From the NCBI GenBank assembly GCA_023230665.1, contig JALNWY010000062.1, positions 1 to 15,783 of the forward strand: a stretch of DNA of 15,783 nucleotides. The letters run 5' to 3'. The notes beneath the pieces were generated by a model. It worked only from the letters and a program-made list of their open reading frames with translations, was not told the DNA's origin and searched no databases. The stretch is from Deltaproteobacteria bacterium. GTDB taxonomy: Bacteria > Desulfobacterota > Desulfomonilia > UBA1062. Both the position numbers and the translations under genes were made by a program. The first letter of the stretch is position 1; each line of letters opens with the position of its first letter. This document shows, one piece after another, positions 7,583 through 13,200 of the stretch.

Positions 7583-8218
7583 ATGGAACAAATCATAGCC
7601 TGGCTGGTAGAAACTATCGGGAAAATGGGATATCCCGGAATCATTGCACTGATGTTTCTCGAAAGTTCCTTCTTCCCCTTTCCCAGCGAGGTGGTCGTGC
7701 CGCCCGCGGGCTATCTCGCATCTCAAGGGCAGATGAACATCTACCTGGTGGTTCTCTGTGGAATCCTGGGAAGCCTTCTGGGCGCATACTTCAACTATCT
7801 GATCGCCATGTGGCTCGGCAGGCCCCTGCTCATGAAATACGGAAAATATTTTTTTCTGCCCCCCAAGCGGTTCGAGCAGGTCGAACGATTCTTCCTCGAC
7901 CATGGCGAGATCAGTACGTTCGTCTGCCGTCTCATTCCCGGCATCCGCCAGTACATATCATTTCCTGCGGGTCTTGCCAGAATGAACCTTCTGAAGTTCT
8001 TTCTCTACACCGCCCTGGGCGCCGGCATCTGGGTTATGGTGCTGGCATGGATCGGATACCTGGTGGGCAACAACATGGTGCTGGTGAAGCAGTATTCCCA
8101 CCATGCCACCTTTATGCTCATGGCCGGGATTGCGGTGCTTCTGATCATTTATATCCACCGATTCCTGGCCAGGAAAAAAACAGGTTCCACATACCGCAAA
8201 AACCGGGCCTGTGAATGA
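7583..8218 (+). CDS. DedA family (VTT/SNARE-associated) membrane protein
   Basis: This polytopic inner-membrane protein of 211 residues belongs to the DedA superfamily, whose members act in membrane lipid homeostasis, including undecaprenyl-phosphate or phospholipid flipping, and depend on the proton gradient. The signature ESSFFPFPSEVVVPPAGYLA spans residues 27-46. The second signature FVCRLIPGIRQYISFPAG is at 113-130 with the conserved arginines R116 and R122, and a membrane helix ends the protein before a basic tail (RKKTGSTYRKNR). ATG at 7583 gives the standard N-terminus (MEQIIAWLVETIGKMGYPG), but no Shine-Dalgarno sequence precedes it. The gene is divergent from rlmD and stands 167 bp ahead of the sigma factor gene. 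The substrate is unknown. Confidence 0.92.
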   Translation: MEQIIAWLVETIGKMGYPGIIALMFLESSFFPFPSEVVVPPAGYLASQGQMNIYLVVLCGILGSLLGAYFNYLIAMWLGRPLLMKYGKYFFLPPKRFEQVERFFLDHGEISTFVCRLIPGIRQYISFPAGLARMNLLKFFLYTALGAGIWVMVLAWIGYLVGNNMVLVKQYSHHATFMLMAGIAVLLIIYIHRFLARKKTGSTYRKNRACE

Positions 8219-8317
8219 CGCCTCAATTTTGAGAAAGTTATAACCAGGCTCCGGGGAGAGGCATGGCTCATAACCCGTCATGATTAATTGATTAATTCAC
8301 TCCTATTTATATCGCCC

Positions 8318-8347
8318 TTGACTATTGTGTAATATATCATGTATCAT
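8318..8347 (+). promoter_or_regulatory. Probable promoter of the RpoH-like sigma gene
   Basis: TTGACT (8318-8323) and TATCAT (8342-8347) are separated by 18 bp, a reasonable sigma-70 match, which would place the start of transcription near 8354. Just upstream, the 8-mer GATTAATT occurs twice in tandem (8282-8297), which could serve as an operator or UP-like element. No clear sigma-32 type promoter is seen. Confidence 0.4.
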
Positions 8348-8348
8348 T

Positions 8349-8369
8349 AAAAGGATCGTATCCTTTTTT
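8349..8369 (+). terminator. AT-rich perfect hairpin with U-run ahead of the sigma gene
   Basis: AAAAGGAT-cgt-ATCCTTTT followed by TT forms an 8-bp stem with a 3-nt loop, 131 bp after the dedA stop and 7 nt before the AAGGAGG of the sigma gene. It has the shape of a weak bidirectional terminator for the dedA transcript. Because it lies in the leader of the sigma gene it may also act on that gene. Only two G-C pairs hold the stem. Confidence 0.4.
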
Positions 8370-8385
8370 GTTGAAAGGAGGGTCT

Positions 8386-9147
8386 ATGGGGAGTATGTAT
8401 TCGTATTCTGATTTAGAGATCTACGCAAGGAATATCAAGGATTACGAACTGCTCACCCCGGCAGAAGAGCGCGAGTTCGCCAGGCAGTATAAACAGGGGG
8501 ACATCGAGGCCGGCCACACCATAATCACTGCAAATCTCCGTTTCGTTGTCAAGATCGCGCACCGGTATTTCCACCTCGGTTACAGCCCGCTCGAGATCAT
8601 ACAGGAAGGAAATATGGGCCTGGTCAAGGCGCTGACCAGGTTTGATCCCGACATGGGGGTCCGGTTCATCTGCTATGCCATCTGGTGGATCAAGGCCTAT
8701 ATAAAAAACTTTATCCACAAGAGCTATCAGGTGCACACCGGAAGACTTACCCATGCCAAAGATCTCGTCTCCCTGGACAGCACCATCTTTGTGGATGCCG
8801 AAAACAACGAAGAGGTCCTCATGGACCGCCTCCTCTATCAGGGGCCGGACCAGGACGATCACTATGCGCTGAAAGAGCGACACGCCTATCTTCTGAAGCT
8901 TCTGTCCTCAGACCCGCCGATTCTGACGCAACGGGAAGTATACATCATAGAAAAACGATTTTTTCATGATCCTCCGGCAACGCTCAAAGACATCGCCACT
9001 GAAATCGGGGTGACCAGAGAACGGGTCCGTCAGATCGAGGTGCGCTCGCTTCAGCGGATGAGAACCGCCATTGAAAGAGATCACGAGGTGCTGGCAGAGG
9101 ATATCGACATTTGCCCTGCCTATTCCGCCCGCAGAAAAAGATTCTAA
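8386..9147 (+). CDS. RpoH-like (sigma-32 type) RNA polymerase sigma factor
   Basis: This 253-residue sigma-70 family protein of group 3 directs RNA polymerase to an alternative promoter set. Region 1.2 is YELLTPAEEREFARQYKQGD (about 20-39). Regions 2.1-2.3 are ANLRFVVKIAHRYFH, EIIQEGNMGLVKALTRFDP and GVRFICYAIWWIKAYIKNFI (49-110). Region 4 is LTQREVYIIEKRFF to GVTRERVRQIEVRSLQRMRTAI (180-229), with the helix-turn-helix at about 200-226. It resembles RpoH, but the stretch after region 2.3 (HKSYQVHTGRLTHAKDLVSLD) lacks the usual RpoH-box pattern around QRKLFFNLR and is short, so its role may differ from heat shock. ATG at 8386 follows AAGGAGG by five bases; an ATG at 8395 is possible, and the frame extends to a TTG at 8368. 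Transcribed alone; the convergent dnaB ends 149 bp downstream. Confidence 0.9.
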   Translation: MGSMYSYSDLEIYARNIKDYELLTPAEEREFARQYKQGDIEAGHTIITANLRFVVKIAHRYFHLGYSPLEIIQEGNMGLVKALTRFDPDMGVRFICYAIWWIKAYIKNFIHKSYQVHTGRLTHAKDLVSLDSTIFVDAENNEEVLMDRLLYQGPDQDDHYALKERHAYLLKLLSSDPPILTQREVYIIEKRFFHDPPATLKDIATEIGVTRERVRQIEVRSLQRMRTAIERDHEVLAEDIDICPAYSARRKRF

Positions 9148-9296
9148 GACACAAAAGCCCGAGGGAGATGGCGAGCCGCGCTACAGCAGTCTTTCGCGCA
9201 GCGGACAATCGCTGGAACATATCATCAGCGGCAGGGGCAGGCCGAATACATAGATCAGGGGTAGTTGGAGTGGCAGAGACGGAAAAACAGGACCGT

Positions 9297-10646
9297 CTAA
9301 CGGTTTGAGTACGACTCGAACTTGGTCAGCTCCGGTCGCCAGGACAGCTTGATCTCTCCGGTGGGGCCGTTGCGGTGCTTGGCGATGATGATCTCTGCGA
9401 TGCCCTTGTCCGGGGTGTCGGGATTGTAGACTTCATCCCGATAGATGAAGCAGATGATGTCCGCATCCTGCTCGATTGCACCCGACTCTCTCAGGTCGGC
9501 CATTTGGGGCCGCTTGTTCTGCCTTTCCTCCACCCTGCGGTTGAGCTGGCTCAGCGCCACGACCGGTATGCCGAACTCTTTTGCAATGGCCTTGAGGCTC
9601 CGGGAAATCTCCGATATCTCCTGCTCCCTCGAATCAGAACGGGAGCGCGAAGCGGTCATGAGCTGCAGGTAGTCGATCACCACGAGCCGGATGTCTTCCT
9701 GCACGGCGAGCCGCCGCAGTTTGCCGCGTATCTCCATGGGAGATATCCCGGGCGTATCGTCGATATATAAGGGCGCTTCCGAGAGAACCCCCGATGCATT
9801 CAGGAGATTGCTCCAGTCTTCCTTTTTCAGGAGCGACAGCGAGGAGGCGGATCTCACCAGACTCTGGTTGATCTGGGCCTCTGCTGCGAGCATCCTGAGC
9901 ACCAGTTGCTCCACTCCCATCTCAAGGGAGAACACCGCCACAGGCAGTTGTTCGATCACCGCGACATACTGCGCGATGTTCATGGCCAGGGAGGTTTTTC
10001 CCATAGAGGGCCTGGCCGCGATAATGACGATATCAGAGGAGTGCAGCCCACCGAGCAGAAAATTGTCGAGATCGATGAACCCGGTGGGGACCACCCCCTC
10101 GTCGATTTCGCCCTTGGCCATGCGGCTGAGGTTGTGGTACATGTCATGCAGTGGAATCCCCACCTTGATCAGCCCGCCCTTCTTGTTCTTGATCTGCTTG
10201 TTGATATCGAAGATGATCTGCTCGGCACGCTCGAGCACCAGCGGAACTTCCTCGCCAGGGTTCCGGGCGCTCTTAACGATTTCTCCCGCGCCCACGATGA
10301 GCGATCGCAGGATGGCCTTGTCGCGGACGAGCCGCGCATAGTACTCGATGTTTGCGGTCGTGGGGATGCGGTCGGCGAGCTGGGCCATGTAACTTGCGCC
10401 TCCCACCTTGTCCTGCCGGCCATTGCTCTCGACTGCTTCGGTCAGAGACACCAGGTCGATGGGCAGACCCTTGTCCATGAGCCTCAGCATCTCCTCATAG
10501 ATGATGCGATGCCGCTCCGCATAAAAATCATCCGGCGATATGATCTCGGAGATCAGATCGAGGGAAGAGTTCTCCAGCAGCACTCCACCGAGAAGGTACT
10601 CTTCTGCTTCCTTGTTGTGAGGCAGAACCGGCGAAGCGTTTTCCAT
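9297..10646 (-). CDS. dnaB: Replicative DNA helicase DnaB
   Basis: DnaB is the hexameric 5'-3' helicase that unwinds DNA at the replication fork and recruits primase. The 449-residue protein has the N-terminal primase-interacting domain (residues 10-110), a linker helix (about 155-180) and the RecA-like ATPase domain: Walker A ARPSMGKT at 211-218, the SLEM motif with E242, Walker B LVVIDYLQLM at 321-330, SQLNR at 366-370, RESGAIEQDAD at 386-396 and the arginine-finger region KHRNGPTG at 423-430. No intein is present. ATG at 10646 is four bases after the rplI stop, and GAGGA lies inside the end of rplI, so it is the last gene of the rpsF operon. The 149-bp gap to the convergent sigma gene has only weak hairpins. 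Confidence 0.98.
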   Translation of the reverse strand: MENASPVLPHNKEAEEYLLGGVLLENSSLDLISEIISPDDFYAERHRIIYEEMLRLMDKGLPIDLVSLTEAVESNGRQDKVGGASYMAQLADRIPTTANIEYYARLVRDKAILRSLIVGAGEIVKSARNPGEEVPLVLERAEQIIFDINKQIKNKKGGLIKVGIPLHDMYHNLSRMAKGEIDEGVVPTGFIDLDNFLLGGLHSSDIVIIAARPSMGKTSLAMNIAQYVAVIEQLPVAVFSLEMGVEQLVLRMLAAEAQINQSLVRSASSLSLLKKEDWSNLLNASGVLSEAPLYIDDTPGISPMEIRGKLRRLAVQEDIRLVVIDYLQLMTASRSRSDSREQEISEISRSLKAIAKEFGIPVVALSQLNRRVEERQNKRPQMADLRESGAIEQDADIICFIYRDEVYNPDTPDKGIAEIIIAKHRNGPTGEIKLSWRPELTKFESYSNR

Positions 10647-10650
10647 CCGG

Positions 10651-11103
10651 CTATTCCTCGTTCTCTGCAGAGACCTCGACCTTGAGCTGCGCGCTGACCC
10701 CGGGATAGAGCCTCACCGTCACTTCGTGCGTACCCACATGGCGGATGGGCTCGGGAAGCACGATCTTCTTCTTGTCCACCTCAAAACCCTTCTCCTTGAG
10801 CGAATCAAAGATCTGGGCCGGCGTGATGGAGCCGAAGAGCTTGCCCTCCTGCCCGGTCTTCATGGAATAGTTGAGCGAGACTGACTCCAGCTGTTCGGCG
10901 AACTTCTGAGCGTGTTCCTTGGACTTTGCCTCGGACTTTATCCTGGACTGTATTTTATCTCTGAAGGCCTTGATGTTCTTGTCGGATGCCATGAGCGCAA
11001 GGCCCTTGGGGATCAGAAAATTCCGGGCGTATCCGTCTTTCACCTTCAGCTCTTGTCCGACACTTCCAATACCTTCAATCGTTTCCAGCAGCACTACCTT
11101 CAT
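10651..11103 (-). CDS. rplI: Large ribosomal subunit protein bL9
   Basis: bL9 binds domain V of 23S rRNA near the L1 stalk and helps keep the reading frame. The 150-residue protein has the signature N-terminal domain (GSVGQELKVKDGYARNFLIPKGLA, residues 13-36), the long connecting helix (about 42-75) and the C-terminal domain with LFGSITPAQI at 89-98 and HVGTHEVTVRLYPGV at 121-135. Length is normal. AAGGAG lies about 8 nt before ATG 11103, inside the last codons of the DUF2232 gene, whose stop is one base away. It is in the rpsF operon between the DUF2232 gene and dnaB. Confidence 0.98.
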   Translation of the reverse strand: MKVVLLETIEGIGSVGQELKVKDGYARNFLIPKGLALMASDKNIKAFRDKIQSRIKSEAKSKEHAQKFAEQLESVSLNYSMKTGQEGKLFGSITPAQIFDSLKEKGFEVDKKKIVLPEPIRHVGTHEVTVRLYPGVSAQLKVEVSAENEE

Positions 11104-11104
11104 A

Positions 11105-12025
11105 TTATCTATCTCCTTCTGAGCTTCTTATCCTGTTCCTGAAATTGAACCAGGTGTCAAACAATCCAAGCGCGGTTACTGCAATCATGATATATATCTG
11201 GCTCAAAATCAATATGTAAATAACCCATCTTACGACCTTGGACCAGTTGTGCCCGGCCAGAAAGGCGGCCACGATCGCCAGCCCCTGGAAGAAGTAGATC
11301 TGCGACACCACGATCATGAGATTGAGCCCCAGGATCCGTATCGTGTCATAATTCACCAGGATGAAGATCCCGGCAATGATAAAAAAACCCACCAGCCAGT
11401 CCGGACCCTTCCAGCTGCGCAGTTTGACTGTCTTGAGCACCTGTGCCGCGATGAGTACATTGAGCCACATAACGCTCATGACCGATGATGCCATGATCCC
11501 CCAAAAGAGCTGGGCAAGCCTGGTCTCCATGGCGGTCCTGCTCACCCTGAACTCGGCAAGGTCTCCAGGAGACAGAATCTGGTTGTATACGAGGGCGACC
11601 TGATTCATGACCTCCCTGACCCATCGGGAAACAATGTCGTGAAACGAGGCCCCTTCCTGCACCGCCATGATCCATACGCCCAGCACGAAGAGGAAGAACA
11701 TCAGACATGACGGCGCGAAAACCGCCATTCCCGCGTTCCGGCCGGTCAGAAACCTGCGTATCAGAAACCCGCATGCAATGAGAGACGCGTACAGGGCCAC
11801 GCCTTCGATGAATCCCGGCGCCAGGACAAAGGTGACCGGGATGGCCGTGGCCAGAATGAACTTGAACCAGGGATGCACCCGGTCGGAAAAGATCGTATAC
11901 AGGGCAGGAACAAACAGCGCAAACGGCAGGACCTGCGCGGTTGCGACGACGACCAGAATCCCGATAAAAAGAAAGACCCCGGTGGTGATAAGCAGGGTCT
12001 TTGGGCCTCTTTGCGACAGAGGCAT
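11105..12025 (-). CDS. DUF2232 (YybS-like) polytopic membrane protein
   Basis: This 306-residue integral membrane protein of unknown function has roughly eight hydrophobic segments (about residues 10-30, 32-48, 54-90 as two, 98-122, 172-198, 209-256 as two, and 264-288). It matches the YybS/DUF2232 family by size, topology and position: in Desulfobacterota and some Firmicutes such a gene sits between rpsR and rplI. A hydrophilic loop (about 125-170) would lie between the two halves. It starts with ATG four bases after the rpsR stop with a weak ribosome binding site (GAG close to the start), so expression may rely on coupling. Functional links to ribosomes are inferred only from location. Confidence 0.85.
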   Translation of the reverse strand: MPLSQRGPKTLLITTGVFLFIGILVVVATAQVLPFALFVPALYTIFSDRVHPWFKFILATAIPVTFVLAPGFIEGVALYASLIACGFLIRRFLTGRNAGMAVFAPSCLMFFLFVLGVWIMAVQEGASFHDIVSRWVREVMNQVALVYNQILSPGDLAEFRVSRTAMETRLAQLFWGIMASSVMSVMWLNVLIAAQVLKTVKLRSWKGPDWLVGFFIIAGIFILVNYDTIRILGLNLMIVVSQIYFFQGLAIVAAFLAGHNWSKVVRWVIYILILSQIYIMIAVTALGLFDTWFNFRNRIRSSEGDR

Positions 12026-12029
12026 GTTC

Positions 12030-12275
12030 TCAATCGTGCACGGAAAATGGCAGGAGGGCCATGATTCGCGCCCTCTTTATCTCCACCGCCAGCTGCCGCT
12101 GATGCCGCGAGCAGGTTCCGGTGATCCTTCTCGGCAGGATCTTGCCCCGCTCGGTGATGAAATCACGAAGCATGCCCGAGTTTTTGTAATCGATGCTGAT
12201 ATTTTTGTCTTCGCAGAATCTGCAGGTCTTTCTTTTGTAATAGCCTCTTCTCGGATTACCGTGTCGGCGCTGCAT
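12030..12275 (-). CDS. rpsR: Small ribosomal subunit protein bS18
   Basis: bS18 pairs with bS6 on the platform of the 30S subunit. The 81-residue protein has the family core (NSGMLRDFITERGKILPRRITGTCSRHQRQLAVEIKRAR). It is the cysteine-containing type: C18 and C21 (CRFC) with C55 and H58 (CSRH) form a likely zinc site. The ATG shares one base with the rpsF stop (TAATG), and a run of seven G serves as ribosome binding site, so it should be translated together with its partner bS6. Confidence 0.98.
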   Translation of the reverse strand: MQRRHGNPRRGYYKRKTCRFCEDKNISIDYKNSGMLRDFITERGKILPRRITGTCSRHQRQLAVEIKRARIMALLPFSVHD

Positions 12276-12700
12276 TATTCCCCCCCTTGCTCTTCTGTGG
12301 TCTCAACTGCCTCTTGGGCCTCAGCGGCCGGAGCTGCCTCGGGAGCAGCCTCTGTTTCGACGGCCGGGGCTGCCTCGGGAGCAGCCTTGGGCATCAGATC
12401 TTCGCGGGTGACATGGCTGTCGAGCTTGATGGTCACGAATCGCATGATGTTCTCATCAAGCCTCATGAGCCGCTCGAGCTCGGAGATCATGGACCCCGGA
12501 CCCTCGAGGTGAACGAGGAAGTAACGGCCCCTTGAGCGCTTTTGAATCTTGAAGGCGAGACTCCTTATCCCCTGGTCTTGTGTGTTGATGATTTCGCCGC
12601 GGTTTTTTGAAACCGTGTTCCGGAAACGGGTGAAGAGCTTCTCGTGGTCTTCTTCCCCGAGATCCGGGTTCTGGATGAACATTATCTCGTAGAGATCCAT
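12275..12700 (-). CDS. rpsF: Small ribosomal subunit protein bS6 with Ala/Glu-rich tail
   Basis: bS6 binds the 16S rRNA platform as a heterodimer with bS18. The core domain (residues 1-100; MDLYEIMFIQNPDL, SLAFKIQKRSRGRYFLVHLEG, RLMRLDENIMRFVTIKLD) is standard. A 35-40 residue tail rich in Ala, Pro and Glu follows, built on two copies of a 12-residue unit (AAPEAAPAVETE, AAPEAAPAAEAQ) and ending TTEEQGGE. Acidic tails of variable length are common in bS6 and in some species receive added glutamates. ATG at 12700 follows a perfect AAGGAGG by six bases. It is the first gene of the operon with rpsR, DUF2232, rplI and dnaB. A promoter and hairpin leader lie just upstream. Confidence 0.97.
   Translation of the reverse strand: MDLYEIMFIQNPDLGEEDHEKLFTRFRNTVSKNRGEIINTQDQGIRSLAFKIQKRSRGRYFLVHLEGPGSMISELERLMRLDENIMRFVTIKLDSHVTREDLMPKAAPEAAPAVETEAAPEAAPAAEAQEAVETTEEQGGE
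12325..12386 (-). repeat. 36-bp-period tandem repeat in the rpsF tail
   Basis: Two 26-bp copies (12325-12350 and 12361-12386) differ at one base and lie 36 bp apart, so the period is twelve codons and the frame is kept. It encodes the repeated AAPEAAPA unit of the bS6 tail and is prone to in-frame length change by slippage. Confidence 0.85.
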
Positions 12701-12723
12701 TGTATCCTCCTTATGGTTTAGTA

Positions 12724-12745
12724 GCCCCTGTCCGGAGCAAGGAGC
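12724..12745 (-). promoter_or_regulatory. Candidate S6:S18 autoregulatory hairpin in the rpsF leader
   Basis: In the rpsF transcript GCUCCU (from 12740-12745) can pair with AGGGGC (from 12724-12729) across a 10-nt loop UGCUCCGGAC that exposes CCG. The known rpsF leader element bound by the S6:S18 complex also presents a conserved CCG beside a stem. Position, about 24 nt before the start codon, fits. The match is by eye and the full consensus was not tested. Confidence 0.35.
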
Positions 12746-12753
12746 GTGGAACT

Positions 12754-12780
12754 CATATAATAAAGTTCGTGTTCGTGCAA
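12754..12780 (-). promoter_or_regulatory. Candidate promoter of the rpsF operon
   Basis: On the minus strand TTGCAC (complement of 12775-12780) is followed after 15 bp by TATATG (complement of 12754-12759) within the AT-rich run TTTATTATAT. Spacing is short, so the exact boxes are uncertain. It lies directly downstream of the terminator of the ligA-acylphosphatase unit, where an operon promoter is expected. Confidence 0.35.
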
Positions 12781-12783
12781 GTA

Positions 12784-12821
12784 GAAAAAGTCCGGCCCCT
12801 TCTCGGCCTACAATACGGACT
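12784..12821 (-). terminator. Intrinsic terminator of the ligA-acylphosphatase unit
   Basis: On the minus strand AGTCC pairs with GGACT and GGCC with GGCC, stacked on a continuous 3' side (GGCCGGACT), with an 8-nt bulge on the 5' side and a 7-nt loop, followed by TTTTT. This is a GC-rich stem with a U-run 104 bp after the acylphosphatase stop. It separates that unit from the rpsF operon, though read-through is possible. Confidence 0.6.
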
Positions 12822-12924
12822 CGATGACGCGCAAGCTCGACGACGAACCTGTTTGTGGCCGTGATGCGGCGGCGCGTGGCGGCCCTTGATCACTGAGGGC
12901 CCGGTCTCGATAGCGGCTGTACCC

Positions 12925-13197
12925 TCAATAGAGAATACGAAACCCTTGTATATCTTCTTCAGGTCCCACTTCGATCGCTTTGATCTTATCCACCCGGGCT
13001 CCGGGGGGACCCTGGCGGCACCAGGCAAGGAGTGAATCCACGGCATCGTCATCTCCCTGCACATGGGCCTCCACTGCGCCGTCGGGCGTGTTTCTCACCC
13101 ATCCGCTCACCCCGAGCCGCTGTGCCTGTTCCCTGGTGTTCGCCCGGAACCAGACGCCTTGGACTATCCCGCATATGGTTACATGAAGGGCCTTCAC
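12925..13197 (-). CDS. Acylphosphatase
   Basis: This small cytoplasmic enzyme of 90 residues hydrolyses carboxyl-phosphate bonds, for example in acetyl phosphate or carbamoyl phosphate. The family signature is complete: GIVQGVWFRANTREQA (residues 10-25) with phosphate-binding R18, and GWVRNTPDGAVEAHVQG (32-48) with catalytic N36. The start is GTG, preceded by AAGGAGG 8 nt upstream that lies within the last codons of ligA, whose stop is three bases before. The gene is therefore co-transcribed with ligA. An intrinsic terminator follows about 100 bp downstream. The biological substrate is not known for most members. Confidence 0.95.
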   Translation of the reverse strand: MKALHVTICGIVQGVWFRANTREQAQRLGVSGWVRNTPDGAVEAHVQGDDDAVDSLLAWCRQGPPGARVDKIKAIEVGPEEDIQGFRILY

Positions 13198-13200
13198 CTT

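Noticed and set aside
9148..9296. Possible small RNA in the 149-bp gap between the sigma gene and dnaB
   Set aside because: Several short GC-rich stems can be drawn, but no promoter or terminator frames them. Nothing supports an RNA gene.
9277..9298. Hairpin AGACGG/CCGTCT at the convergent ends of dnaB and the sigma gene, as a bidirectional terminator
   Set aside because: The 6-bp stem has a 10-nt loop, overlaps the dnaB stop codon and has no U-run on either side.
12881..12901. Hairpin GGCCCT/AGGGCC downstream of the acylphosphatase gene, as a terminator
   Set aside because: No U-run follows on the minus strand. The structure at 12784-12821 is a much better terminator for this unit.
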